Source of the DNA: Saccharothrix sp.
GTDB lineage: Bacteria; Actinomycetota; Actinomycetes; Mycobacteriales; Pseudonocardiaceae
DNA: 64,000 nt
Direction of reading: 5' to 3'
Assembly: GCF_031180885.1 (NCBI RefSeq)
Contig: NZ_JAPSLK010000040.1
Span: forward strand, 1 to 64,000
Made by a program: the position numbers and the translations under genes. The notes under the pieces were generated by a model that ran no database searches, was not told the origin of the DNA, and worked only from the letters and a program-made list of their open reading frames with translations. Shown in pieces: positions 8,353 to 17,416 of this stretch. Each line of letters starts with the position of its first letter. Position 1 is the first letter of the stretch.

Positions 8353-9435
8353 TCAGGACGACAGCAGTTCGCGGTAGAGGTCGAGGTGGCGGGCGGCGCA
8401 GACGTCCGGCGCGAAGCGGGAGCGGGCGCGGTCGGCCAGGGCCGCGCCGCGCGCACCGGGGTCCGGGTCGGCGAACAACGCCCGCAGCCGGGCCGCCAAC
8501 CCGTCCACGTCGCCCGGCGTGGCCAGGCTCGCGCGGTCGGACAGCATGTCGGCCACCCCGCCGGTGTCCGTGGCCACCACGGGTTTCCCGGCCGCCATCG
8601 CCTCGGCCACCACCAGCGGCTGCTGCTCCATCTTCGACGGCAGGACCAGGGCGTCGTGCCGCCGCAGCTGCTCGGGCACGTCCGCGCGGAAACCCAGGAA
8701 CTCCACCCGGCCGGGCAGGTCGCGCCGCGCCCGTTCCTCGGCCTCCGCGCGCAGCGGCCCGTCCCCGACGACGGTCAGCGACGCGCCCTCCGGCATGGTC
8801 CCGGGTCGCGCCAACGCCGCCAGCAGGGTCAGCAAACCCTTGCGCTCCACCAAAAGTCCCACGAACACCAGCCGCCGCACCGGACCGGACGGCGGGCAGC
8901 ACGGCGGCAGGTCCACGCAGTTGTCGATGTGCGTGACCCGCTGCGCCGGCACCCGCAGCCGCCGCACCAGGAACTCGCCCATGGAAGGCGCGGGCACGAC
9001 CGTCCGGTGCACGAACCGCGCCACGCCCGCGTCCGCCGCCAGCACGGTCCGCGTGTACTTCGACGGCCCGGACGCCCCGGCCCAGCCCCGGAACCACGGT
9101 TCCGCCACGTCGTCGGGCACCCCGTGGTAGGTCTGCACCACCTTGTGCCGCAACCGCAACCCGGCGCTCACCAGCCCGGCCCGCCGGTCCTGCGCGTGCA
9201 CGACGTCCGGCGCCCACGCCCGCAGCGCCTCCCGGGCCTGCCGACCGGCTTTCAGATCCCCTTTCGTGGCAATGGAGACCTCCGTGTGGTGGCCGGCGAT
9301 CAGCTCCGCGCCGCGCGCCGGCACCGGTCCGAAGACCCGCACGTCGTGCCCGGCCGCGAGCAGCGTCGCGGCCAGCCGCACGGTCACGTCCACCGGACCG
9401 CCGCGGTCCTGCGTCAACAGGTAGGCGACCTTCAC
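8353..9435 (-). CDS. Glycosyltransferase family 4
   Basis: The 360-residue enzyme has a GT-B fold. The N-terminal half starts VAYLLTQDRGGP and has the PDVVHAQDRRAG acceptor-side motif. The C-terminal half has VFVGLLVERKG, LTVVGDGPL and the E-x7-E motif (EQQPLVVAE) that holds the nucleotide sugar. Sugar and acceptor cannot be named from sequence. It is the last gene of the leftward polysaccharide operon, and its GTG start overlaps the previous stop (GTGA). Confidence 0.85.
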   Translation of the reverse strand: MKVAYLLTQDRGGPVDVTVRLAATLLAAGHDVRVFGPVPARGAELIAGHHTEVSIATKGDLKAGRQAREALRAWAPDVVHAQDRRAGLVSAGLRLRHKVVQTYHGVPDDVAEPWFRGWAGASGPSKYTRTVLAADAGVARFVHRTVVPAPSMGEFLVRRLRVPAQRVTHIDNCVDLPPCCPPSGPVRRLVFVGLLVERKGLLTLLAALARPGTMPEGASLTVVGDGPLRAEAEERARRDLPGRVEFLGFRADVPEQLRRHDALVLPSKMEQQPLVVAEAMAAGKPVVATDTGGVADMLSDRASLATPGDVDGLAARLRALFADPDPGARGAALADRARSRFAPDVCAARHLDLYRELLSS

Positions 9436-10520
9436 CGCGTCCCTCCCACGAGCTTGTCCACCAGGGTGGCGACCTGGTCGCACACCCTCGTCGAGTCGAA
9501 CAGCACCTCGGCGCGCCGCCGCCCGGCGAGCCCTTCCCCGGCCGCCAGCACCGGGTCCGCCAGCCTCTTCGCCACCGCCGACGCCAGCGCGGGCACGTCC
9601 CCGGCGGGCACGACCGCGCCGGCGTCGCCCACGCTCTGCCGCACCCCGCCGACGTCGAACGCCACCACGGACCGGCCGCTGGCCATCGCCTCCAACGGCA
9701 CCAGCGCCATCCCCTCCGCCCGCGACGGCAGCACCACCACGTCGGCGGCGGTGTAGAAGTCGGCGACCGCCGTGTCGTGGCCCCACCAGCGCACCGACCC
9801 GTGGTCGCCCTCGGCCCGCCACCGGTCCCGCATCGGCCCGTCGCCGACCAGCACCAGGTGCGCGTCGGGCACCGCGTCCAGCACCGCCGGCCACGCCCGC
9901 AGCAGTTGGTCCTGGCCCTTCAACGGCGCCAACCGCCCCACGCACACCGCCGTCGGCACGTCCGGCAGCCCCAACCGCTTGCGCGCCGCGACCCGGCTGC
10001 GCGGCCGCAACGTCCGCGTGTCGACGCCGTTGCACACCACCTCGGCCGGGGTGGAGACGCCGACCGCGCGCCCGGCGGCCAGTTCGTCGTCGCTCACGCA
10101 CACGAGCTGGTCGGTCCACCGCGCCGCGAACCGCTCCCACGCCACCGACGCCTGCCGCAGCGCGCCAGTCGCGCTCTGGAACGACCACAGGTGCGGTTGG
10201 AAGATCGTCGGCCGCCGCCCGCGCACCGCCAGCCGTCCCGCCAAGCCCGCCTTGGAGCTGTGCAGGTGCACCACGTCCGGGTCGAGTTTGTCGAGGACGT
10301 CCTTGAGCCGCCGGGTTTCCGCCGCGACCGACGGGCCGGGACAACGCGTGGCCGACCACGGGTGCACCCGCACGCCGACGTCCCGCACGCGGTCCGCGAG
10401 CCACCCCGGCGGGCACGCGACGTCCACCCGCCAGCCCCGTTCCCGCTGTGCCGCGGCCAGTTCCAGCACCACGGCCGCCACCCCGGCCTCCACCGGCTGG
10501 GACACGTGCACGACCCTCAT
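9432..10520 (-). CDS. Glycosyltransferase family 4
   Basis: A 362-residue GT-B enzyme. Visible landmarks are VVHVSQPVEAGVAAVVLELA at the N-terminus, PDVVHLHSSKAGLAGR, CVGRLAPLKGQDQLL, LVLVGDGPM and the E-x7-E nucleotide-sugar motif EGMALVPLE. It most likely adds one sugar to the lipid-linked repeat unit on the cytoplasmic side. It overlaps its neighbours at both ends by 4 bp, which fits tight translational coupling within the operon. Confidence 0.88.
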   Translation of the reverse strand: MRVVHVSQPVEAGVAAVVLELAAAQRERGWRVDVACPPGWLADRVRDVGVRVHPWSATRCPGPSVAAETRRLKDVLDKLDPDVVHLHSSKAGLAGRLAVRGRRPTIFQPHLWSFQSATGALRQASVAWERFAARWTDQLVCVSDDELAAGRAVGVSTPAEVVCNGVDTRTLRPRSRVAARKRLGLPDVPTAVCVGRLAPLKGQDQLLRAWPAVLDAVPDAHLVLVGDGPMRDRWRAEGDHGSVRWWGHDTAVADFYTAADVVVLPSRAEGMALVPLEAMASGRSVVAFDVGGVRQSVGDAGAVVPAGDVPALASAVAKRLADPVLAAGEGLAGRRRAEVLFDSTRVCDQVATLVDKLVGGTR

Positions 10521-11923
10521 CGACGCACCTCACGCAGTTCACGCACCGTGCGGCGGTCCACCAGCAGGACCACCGCCGTGTAGCCGAGCACCAGGACCAG
10601 ACCTTCACCGACCGCGCCGGTCAGCGACGGCCCGAACACCGCGCCCACCGGCCCTGCGGCCGCGAGACAACACAGGGCGGCCAGGGCGGTCGCGGCCACC
10701 GCCCGGCCGAGCTTCGGCGGCGCGAGCCCGTTGCGGTTTAATGCGAACCACGTGGCGGGCACGAGCACGCACACCACCGCGGCCTGCGTGAGCGCGACCA
10801 CCACCACGCCGTGCCGGGTCACCACCGCGAGCGCCACCACCAGGGTCGCCAGGTGGGTCAGCTCCAGCGCGAGGTAGCGGCGAGCGTGCCCGGCGGCGCG
10901 CAGCACCTGGTACCACAGGTGCAGCAGGCCGAGGCCCAACCCGTAGAGGCACAACAGCCGCAACGGAACGGCCGCCGGCGACCAGCGCGCGCCGAACAGC
11001 TCAACCCGGTCCGCCATCGCCGCCGTCACCGCGTACAGCCCACCCGTGACCACCAGCACCGCCTGGGTGAACCTCCCCGCCGCCGCCGACACCCGATCGG
11101 CTTCGCCGGCCCGAATCAACTTGGCGCACAACGGAAAAAGCACTCCACCGAGAACCACCGCGACCACGATGTAAGGCACCCAGGCGATCCGGTACGCCAG
11201 CGAGTACACCCCCACCGCCTCCGGCCCCAGGACGTGCCCGATCACCAGGTAGTCGACGTTCACCAGCAACACCGCGACCAGCGCCCCCGGCCCGACCACC
11301 GCGATCCAGCGCACCGACTCGGCGGCGGCGTCCCGATCCCAGCACGGCCGAACCCGCACCCCCACCGCCACACCCAACGCCGGCAGCGCCACCGCCGTCA
11401 CCAGCAGCCCCACCACCAGCGACACCGGTCCAGCCTGCTGACTGGCCAGCACGACGGTGACCGCCGCCCCGAGCAACGCACTACCTGCGTCGGGCACCAG
11501 CCTGCGACGAAAGTCCAGGTCCCGGTGCATCAGCCCGAGCTGCACCCCGCCGGCGGCCGTGAACGGCAGGCTCAAGGCAGCCAACCGAATCAGCGGCGCA
11601 GCCTGCGGCGCATCGAGGGCATGGGCCAAAGCATCCGCACAAACGGTGACCACCACCGCAAGGGCGATCCCAGTGCCGACGCTGAGCGTGAGCAAGGTCC
11701 CCGCAACCCGGCGCGGGTCGAGTGTCGTCCGGCTGATGACGTCGTAGACGCCCATCGACTGGACGACGTGGCCGATGTTGACCAGTGAGACCGTCAGCGC
11801 GACGAGTCCGAGCCCTTCTTCGGTGAGGAACGCGGCGAGGACCAGCGTGACCGCGACCTGGCCGGCCTTGCCGACCAGGTTCACCAGGAACAGCCACAGC
11901 GACCCGCGCACAGCTCCCGTCAT
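10517..11923 (-). CDS. Polysaccharide flippase (Wzx-like, MOP superfamily)
   Basis: The 468-residue protein has about 12-14 predicted membrane helices and the N-terminal pattern of the polysaccharide-transport members of the MOP superfamily (LWLFLVNLVGKAGQVAVTLVL). It would flip lipid-linked repeat units across the membrane. The ATG at 11923 overlaps the upstream stop (ATGA). A longer frame to 11965 would lie inside the upstream gene and is not needed. The neighbouring Wzy- and Wzz-like genes support a Wzx/Wzy pathway. Confidence 0.85.
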   Translation of the reverse strand: MTGAVRGSLWLFLVNLVGKAGQVAVTLVLAAFLTEEGLGLVALTVSLVNIGHVVQSMGVYDVISRTTLDPRRVAGTLLTLSVGTGIALAVVVTVCADALAHALDAPQAAPLIRLAALSLPFTAAGGVQLGLMHRDLDFRRRLVPDAGSALLGAAVTVVLASQQAGPVSLVVGLLVTAVALPALGVAVGVRVRPCWDRDAAAESVRWIAVVGPGALVAVLLVNVDYLVIGHVLGPEAVGVYSLAYRIAWVPYIVVAVVLGGVLFPLCAKLIRAGEADRVSAAAGRFTQAVLVVTGGLYAVTAAMADRVELFGARWSPAAVPLRLLCLYGLGLGLLHLWYQVLRAAGHARRYLALELTHLATLVVALAVVTRHGVVVVALTQAAVVCVLVPATWFALNRNGLAPPKLGRAVAATALAALCCLAAAGPVGAVFGPSLTGAVGEGLVLVLGYTAVVLLVDRRTVRELREVRR

Positions 11924-13374
11924 GCCCGCAGCCGGCCGCGCGCGAACACAACCAGCGCCACCCAAGCGAGGACGATCGCCACCCCGTCCACGGTGACACT
12001 GGACCTAACCCCAACGAATTCCCGAATAACAGTGTCCACGAAGTACAGATGCGCGAACGGGACCAGCAACGCCGCGACAGCCAACCCCAGCCACCGCAAC
12101 TCTTGCCGTCGCCGCCACCACACCGCCGCAGCCGCCGCCATGGCAGGCACCGCGATCAGCACATCTCCAGGCTGATGCACGACGGCCACCACAACGGCCA
12201 CACAGGTCAACAGATCCGCCGCACCGGTATCGTCCTGAGCCCGGTCAAGCCGCCGAACCAACACCACGCTTACCGTCAGCACCACCACCAGCGTGAGCAG
12301 TTCAGCAGCAGGCGGCAGCCACCCCGTAACCCGGAACAACACCGCCGCCAGATCAACCCTTTGCGCGGTAACCGAATTTACAGCGCCGTACGCGGTCTGA
12401 GACGCATGCTCAAGGTTCCTCCCCACCACCTCAAGGAACCCGGACACACCATCCCGAACCACCAACGGCACCAAGGCCACCAAACTGGCACCCGCAGCGA
12501 TCCCCGTACCCCCCAAGGCAACCCGCCAAGAGCCCCGCGCACACAGCAGAATCGCCAACGGCAACCCAAACTGCGGCTTCAACCAAGCCAACGCCACCGC
12601 GAGGGCGGCCCACCGCGGATGACTGTTCCGCGCCAACAACGCCCCCGCGACCCCCACCGCAAGCAGCGGATTGACTTGCCCCACGTACAACTGCGCCTTA
12701 CCCACCTGACTGGTGACCAGCAACGCAGCCACCACAGCCGTACCCACCACCCACGGCACCCGCATCCGCGCCGCCGCCATCACCGCAAGCGCAACGAGCA
12801 GAACCAGGGAGGCCAACGCGAACGCCACCGCGCCTACCCGGTAACTGGGCAGGGCGAACGGCATGTGCAGCAAGAGGTGGTAGGGCTGGTAGAGGTTGAA
12901 GTTCTGCCGCACAGGCCAGTGCGCGAACATCACAGCGGGGTCGTACGGATTACCTGCCGCCAGAAACTCCCGAATCGGAAAGTACAGCGCATCCCGAAAA
13001 TCCTGCATCCGCTCTTCAGCCAGATTCCCCGCGGACGGCAACCCCACCTCAACCGCCGGTCGCAACGCCCGCCAAGCCCCCACCACCCCCACAACCCCAG
13101 CCACCAACCCAACAACCAACTGCCCCCGCCGACCACCCGCAGAGGAGCCCCTCCCACCAGGCACCAACCGCGCCGACCGCGCCGAACCCGCCAGCCGCCT
13201 CGCCGGGCTCACCGCCCCCGCCTCCCCCGCCGGCACCGCCTCCCCCGCCGAATCCGCCAGTCCCGCCGAATCCGCCAGTCCCGCCGAATCCGCCAGTCCC
13301 GCCGAGTCCGCCAGCCCGGCCGAGTCCGCCGGCCCCGCCGGATCAGTCGAACCCTCCGCCACCGACCAGCGCAC
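11920..13374 (-). CDS. GT87-like integral membrane glycosyltransferase with N-terminal hexapeptide repeats
   Basis: About 484 residues with many membrane helices. An early acidic loop (QDFRDALYFPIREFL, then GNPYDP) and LVTSQVGKAQLYVGQVNPLL fit the GT87/DUF2029 polyprenyl-phosphate mannosyltransferase group, which acts on the outer face of the membrane. Before the first helix there is a hydrophilic tail with about five copies of ADSAGL. The start is uncertain: GTG at 13374 is my choice, a TTG at 13386 is possible, and longer frames read into low-complexity sequence. It overlaps the flippase gene by 4 bp. Confidence 0.75.
   Translation of the reverse strand: MRWSVAEGSTDPAGPADSAGLADSAGLADSAGLADSAGLADSAGEAVPAGEAGAVSPARRLAGSARSARLVPGGRGSSAGGRRGQLVVGLVAGVVGVVGAWRALRPAVEVGLPSAGNLAEERMQDFRDALYFPIREFLAAGNPYDPAVMFAHWPVRQNFNLYQPYHLLLHMPFALPSYRVGAVAFALASLVLLVALAVMAAARMRVPWVVGTAVVAALLVTSQVGKAQLYVGQVNPLLAVGVAGALLARNSHPRWAALAVALAWLKPQFGLPLAILLCARGSWRVALGGTGIAAGASLVALVPLVVRDGVSGFLEVVGRNLEHASQTAYGAVNSVTAQRVDLAAVLFRVTGWLPPAAELLTLVVVLTVSVVLVRRLDRAQDDTGAADLLTCVAVVVAVVHQPGDVLIAVPAMAAAAAVWWRRRQELRWLGLAVAALLVPFAHLYFVDTVIREFVGVRSSVTVDGVAIVLAWVALVVFARGRLRA
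13246..13335. repeat. 18-bp tandem repeat inside the GT87-like gene
   Basis: About five copies of an 18-bp unit (on the plus strand GAATCCGCCAGTCCCGCC) encode repeated ADSAGL hexapeptides in the cytoplasmic N-terminal tail. The middle copies are nearly identical, so copy number probably varies between strains. The reading frame is kept. Confidence 0.8.
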
Positions 13375-13387
13375 CGATCCGGGCAAC

Positions 13388-13431
13388 TTTGTCGGTACCT
13401 CGTGGGACAATGGAGACGGGGGCCGGAGGCC
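13388..13431 (+). repeat. Copy A of a 44-bp element resembling a PafBC (RecA-independent) damage promoter
   Basis: The segment reads TTTGTCGGTACC, 8 bp on from TTGTCGGTA comes GACAAT, then GGGGCCGGAGGCC. All but about five of 44 positions match the minus strand at 59671-59714. The mycobacterial RecA-independent damage promoter is TTGTCRGTG-N8-TANNNT, and the spacing here is the same. It points rightward, antisense to the Wzz-like gene. Confidence 0.55.
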
Positions 13432-13445
13432 GTGCCCTTCGTCGT

Positions 13446-14270
13446 TCACGCCAGCACCACCGCCACCACCGTCGTGTCCGCCGGCCGCACACCGACCACG
13501 CTCGCCAACTCCTCCCGCGCCCCACTCCGAGGCACCACCGCCACCAGCGCCACCCCGTCCGCCGGTTCGGCAGCCTTGTCCGGCAACGCCTCCGCCAACT
13601 CCTCCGCCCGCCCGGCCAACCCCGGCACCACCGGCACCACCCGCACCGGCCGCCGCGCCGCCGCGCACAACACCGTCAACCGCTCCACCAGCGCCGGATC
13701 GTCGTCGGGCACCACCGCCACCGGGTGCCGCACCCCTGCCGCCGCCAACGCCGCCCGCACCCCGTCAGCCGCCCGCGTCCCCCGCAAGTGCCGCACCACC
13801 GCGACCGCCACCCCCGCCACGACCGCCGCCACCAACGCCAACCCGATCGCCAACGGCCAGTCCGGCGCCACCCGCGCCACCGCCGGCGCGTCCAGCACTC
13901 GCAAGCTCCCCGCCGGCGCCAACAGGTCCGCCTCGACCACCGCCGCCGCCACCGCCGCCGCCTCGTTGCTCGCCTGCCCGGCAGCCGGCGCCCGGACCGA
14001 CACCCGCGCCAACCCCGACGCCGGCACCAGCTCCACGGACACCCGCTCCGCCGACGTCCCCGCCTTGCCCACCACGGATGGGCTCCGCGCCACCTCCACC
14101 AACGCGGGCAAGGACAGCGCCACCACCTCCCCGTACTGCGGTCCTTGCGGTCCCGCGAGCAGGCTCACCCGGGCCTGGTACTCCTCCCCGGAGAACAGCG
14201 TCGCCACCACGACCACCGCACCCACCAGCAGCGACACGAGGGCGCTCTCACCGACCACCCGCAGCTTCAC
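13446..14270 (-). CDS. Wzz-like polysaccharide chain-length/co-polymerase protein
   Basis: The 274-residue protein has one N-terminal membrane helix (residues ~10-27), a periplasm-side region of about 110 residues and a second helix (PLAIGLALVAAVVAGVAVAVV, ~140-160). A degenerate cytoplasmic Rossmann-like part follows. This is the two-helix plan of Wzz/Wzc-type co-polymerases, which set glycan chain length, but no tyrosine-kinase Walker motifs are seen. The GTG start follows GGGGAGG. It overlaps the upstream GT4 stop (GTGA) in the operon. Confidence 0.65.
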   Translation of the reverse strand: MKLRVVGESALVSLLVGAVVVVATLFSGEEYQARVSLLAGPQGPQYGEVVALSLPALVEVARSPSVVGKAGTSAERVSVELVPASGLARVSVRAPAAGQASNEAAAVAAAVVEADLLAPAGSLRVLDAPAVARVAPDWPLAIGLALVAAVVAGVAVAVVRHLRGTRAADGVRAALAAAGVRHPVAVVPDDDPALVERLTVLCAAARRPVRVVPVVPGLAGRAEELAEALPDKAAEPADGVALVAVVPRSGAREELASVVGVRPADTTVVAVVLA

Positions 14271-15316
14271 CGCCGACCTCCCCAGCTCCGCAACAACTCG
14301 TCGTAGGACCGCATCAGCACCCGCGGGTCGTGCGCCGCGGTCACCGCCGCCCGCCCGGCCGCACCCATCGCCACCCGCCGCGGCTCGTCGAACAGCAACG
14401 AGCCCAAGGCCTCCGCGGTCGCCGCCGGATCACGTGGCGGCACGACCACACCCCCGCCGCCGGCCAGCGCCTCGCCGACCCCGTCGACGTCCGTGGCCAC
14501 CACCGGCCGCCCCGCCGCCAGCGACTCCAGCACCGCGACCGGCATCCCCTCCCAGTCACTGGTCAGCACGGTGACGTCACACGCCGCCAGCAGGTCGGCC
14601 ACGTCCGGCCGGTTGCCCAGGAACCGCACCCCGCGCACACCCCGCCGCTCCAGCTCCGGCCGCAGCGACCCGTCGCCGGCCAGCCACAACTCCGCACCCT
14701 CGATCCGCGACCACGCGTCCAGCAGCACGTCGTGCCGCTTCTGCGGTTCCATCCGGGCCAGGCACAGCGCGACCGGCACGTCCTGGTCGGCACCGAGCGC
14801 CGCTCGCACGGTCGCCCGGTCCACGCGCGGCTCCTGCGGGAACACCGCGTTCGGGATGACCACCGACTCCACCCCGGCGGCCCGCAACCGCGCCGCCGTC
14901 GCCTCGGCCACCGTCACCACCGCACCGGACGTCCGCCGCAAAACCCTTGCCGCACCGGCATAATCCCGCTCGGCGACACCGTGGAACACGGTCACCAGCA
15001 GAACCTTCTTCGGTACCAACGCAAGCCGCGCCACCATGCTCGCGGACACGTTGTGCGCCAACACGACCTCCGGCTCGAACCCGCGCACCGCCGCACGCGT
15101 CGCCGCCGTGGCCCGCAGCACGCCCACGGGCCGTCGCCGCGCCACCGGCACCGAGAACGTCGGCACCCCGTGCCCGCGCAGGACGTCCGCGCGGTGTCCG
15201 CCGCCGCTGGCCACGGCGCTGTGCCAGCCGAACTCGGCCCCGGCCCGGGCCATGCCGGCGACCAGCGCCTCGGCCCCGCCCGTGCCCATCTCAGCGATCA
15301 CGTGCAGCACGCGCAT
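14267..15316 (-). CDS. Glycosyltransferase family 4
   Basis: A 349-residue GT-B enzyme. The N-terminus reads VLHVIAEMGTGGAEALV, a glycine-rich loop common in GT4. Further on are CLARMEPQKRHDVLL, LWLAGDGSL, VRFLGNRPDVADLL and the E-x7-E motif EGMPVAVLE. It should add a sugar to the growing repeat unit in the cytoplasm. Its first 26 bases overlap the 3' end of the polymerase gene, so the two are probably translated together. Confidence 0.88.
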   Translation of the reverse strand: MRVLHVIAEMGTGGAEALVAGMARAGAEFGWHSAVASGGGHRADVLRGHGVPTFSVPVARRRPVGVLRATAATRAAVRGFEPEVVLAHNVSASMVARLALVPKKVLLVTVFHGVAERDYAGAARVLRRTSGAVVTVAEATAARLRAAGVESVVIPNAVFPQEPRVDRATVRAALGADQDVPVALCLARMEPQKRHDVLLDAWSRIEGAELWLAGDGSLRPELERRGVRGVRFLGNRPDVADLLAACDVTVLTSDWEGMPVAVLESLAAGRPVVATDVDGVGEALAGGGGVVVPPRDPAATAEALGSLLFDEPRRVAMGAAGRAAVTAAHDPRVLMRSYDELLRSWGGRR

Positions 15317-16475
15317 CGGCTCTCCTCACACGCAGATCGGCCGCGGCGACCACCGCGACCAGCGACCACAGCGGCAGGTAGTACTGCTGGGACAGGAACG
15401 TCGAGGCCACCACCACGGCGATCAGCGACGCCTGCACCGCCGCCATCTCCCGCCGCCACCCCACACGCAAAACGCGTTCGGACGACACCGCCGCCACCGC
15501 CAGCAGCCCGACGAACAACCCGAACCCCGCCACCCCCAGCTCGGCCGCGACCTCCAGGTACATGTTGTGCGCCACCGGGGTCTGCTCGTCGACCTCGGCG
15601 TTGCGCGAGAACGCGGGGTAGTTGTCCCGGAACCCGCCCGGCCCCACTCCGAGCGCCGGGTGCGCGGACACCATGCGCGCCGCGGCCTCCCACCGCAGCC
15701 CACGAGTGTCCACATTGGTCCCCGCGATGTAGGACTTCTCCTGCAACGCCCGGTCCAACGCCGGCCCGGCGAACACCAGCGCACCGCACGCCACCACGAC
15801 CAGCGCGGCGACCCCGCCCAGCACGACCTTGACCGGCACGACCCGTCGCGCCACCAGCCACCCGCCCGCCGCGGCCAACGCCAACGCCCCACCCCGCGAG
15901 AACGTCGCCGCCGCCCCCGCCGCCAACACCAGCGCCACCACGCCAACGGCGACCCAACGCCACGTCGCTCTTGCGCTCTTTCCCGGCGCAAGTGCCGCAA
16001 GCAGCGGCAAGGCAGCGACCAGGAAATACGCCAAGTCGTTCGGATCTTCCAACGGCCCGCTAGCCCGAGCCTCCCCCTGTGCCAAGAGGCTGTACAGCGC
16101 CCCCACCGCCGCCACCGCAGCCCCCGCCACAGCCGCCCCCAGCAGCGCCCGCACCGGCACGTCCCGCGCGACCACATCCACCAGAATCACGGTCAACAGC
16201 AGGAACGGCAGCCATCGCTGCAAGTAGTCGACCACATATGGTCCACCAGCATGCATGGCAGTGGAAGCCAGCAACACAATCGCGAAAGCAGTCAACACCG
16301 CGTGCAAGGGGTGCGGCGTGACGAACCGCCGTTCCCGGACCCGCACCACGATCCACACCACGGCCAGCAACGCGGGCGCGACCTTAGCCAGGTGCCCGTG
16401 CACCTCCAGCAGGTACCCCTCCAGCGGGGCCAGCGCCACCGTCACGCATGCCAGAACCCGCAGCAGCACCGTCAT
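15291..16475 (-). CDS. O-antigen ligase/Wzy-type polymerase
   Basis: The 394-residue protein has about 10-12 membrane helices and the large loop typical of the Wzy/WaaL family. That loop carries a conserved segment here seen as ALGVGPGGFRDNYP followed by VAHNMYLEVAAELGV. It would join repeat units on the outer face of the membrane. The ATG overlaps the stop of the deacetylase gene (ATGA). Its position between flippase and transferases supports a polymerase rather than a ligase role, since no lipopolysaccharide is expected here. Confidence 0.85.
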   Translation of the reverse strand: MTVLLRVLACVTVALAPLEGYLLEVHGHLAKVAPALLAVVWIVVRVRERRFVTPHPLHAVLTAFAIVLLASTAMHAGGPYVVDYLQRWLPFLLLTVILVDVVARDVPVRALLGAAVAGAAVAAVGALYSLLAQGEARASGPLEDPNDLAYFLVAALPLLAALAPGKSARATWRWVAVGVVALVLAAGAAATFSRGGALALAAAGGWLVARRVVPVKVVLGGVAALVVVACGALVFAGPALDRALQEKSYIAGTNVDTRGLRWEAAARMVSAHPALGVGPGGFRDNYPAFSRNAEVDEQTPVAHNMYLEVAAELGVAGFGLFVGLLAVAAVSSERVLRVGWRREMAAVQASLIAVVVASTFLSQQYYLPLWSLVAVVAAADLRVRRADARAARDR

Positions 16476-17416
16476 CCCGACCGTTCCAGCCGTCCGACGT
16501 CCCGCACCGGCAACCCAGCACCCAGCGCGGCCACGTGCGCACCGGTCCCGACCACCTCAAAGTGCCGCCGCAGCACCCCCAGCACCCAGCCCAACAGCTC
16601 AACCTTGCGCGCCGACGGCACCGCCATCCCGGGAAAGAACTCCATCCCCGGCGCTTCCGCCGCACCCAGCACATCCGTCGGGTGCAACAACAACGACGGC
16701 GCGACCCCGGTCCACCGGCACAACCGCAACGCCATGCGGAAATACCCACGCGCCAACGCCGGCGACACTTCATGCAGTTGCAACAGGTACGACCCGTGGA
16801 TCGGCACACGCAACAACGGCATCGTCGTCACCGGCAGTTCCACAACCCCGTTGTGCCACCGATAAGGCCGATTGGGCGCCCGAACCTTCCCAAACCCGCC
16901 GAACAGTTCACCGCTGTCCGATGTGGACGGTGCGGTCCGATTGTGGTAAAAGCGTGCCAATGGCCCGATCCACGTCGGCAACGTGCTCGCGTCGTAGCTG
17001 TACCCACGCTGGGCCAACACGTCCAGCAACTCAGGCGTCACGCTGTAACCGGGACCACGGAATCCGACCGGCCGCGGCGCACCGGCCGCGACGATCGCGT
17101 CTTCCGTCCGCGCGACCTCCGCCTCCAACTCGGCCCGCGAATACCGGTGCAGCCACGGTTCGTGCCCGAACGAGTGGTTGCCCACCTCGTGTCCCGCTTC
17201 GGCAATAGCGGCAACCGCCGCCGCCCCGTCATCGCGCACCGCGTCCGCGCCCACGACGAACACCGTCGTGGTCAGCCCGTGCTCGCCGAAAATCTCCAGC
17301 AAACGGGGCGTCGCGACGGACAGGAAGCTCGGCCTGCGTTCCCACGCCGGGTCGCCGTGGGTCTTCAGGTACGCCCAGAGGTTGTCGAGGTCGAGGGAGA
17401 CGCTGGCGACGGTCAC
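16472..17416 (-). CDS. Polysaccharide deacetylase (NodB/CE4-like)
   Basis: The 314-residue protein has a NodB-type fold. The usual first acidic pair appears as SLDLDN, the metal histidines as GNHSFGHEPWLH, and motif 3 as FRGPGYSVTPELLD. No signal peptide is seen, so it may act in the cytoplasm on lipid-linked precursors or on an N-acetyl sugar, perhaps a hexosamine made through wecB. The GTG start at 17416 overlaps the transporter stop (GTGA). The extra in-frame upstream codons have no conserved content. Confidence 0.8.
   Translation of the reverse strand: MTVASVSLDLDNLWAYLKTHGDPAWERRPSFLSVATPRLLEIFGEHGLTTTVFVVGADAVRDDGAAAVAAIAEAGHEVGNHSFGHEPWLHRYSRAELEAEVARTEDAIVAAGAPRPVGFRGPGYSVTPELLDVLAQRGYSYDASTLPTWIGPLARFYHNRTAPSTSDSGELFGGFGKVRAPNRPYRWHNGVVELPVTTMPLLRVPIHGSYLLQLHEVSPALARGYFRMALRLCRWTGVAPSLLLHPTDVLGAAEAPGMEFFPGMAVPSARKVELLGWVLGVLRRHFEVVGTGAHVAALGAGLPVRDVGRLERSG

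Noticed and set aside
12049..15832. Very long open frames (over 800 codons) on the plus strand opposite the polysaccharide operon
   Set aside because: They are Pro/Arg/His/Thr-rich shadows of the real minus-strand genes, which show clear motifs and 4-bp overlaps.
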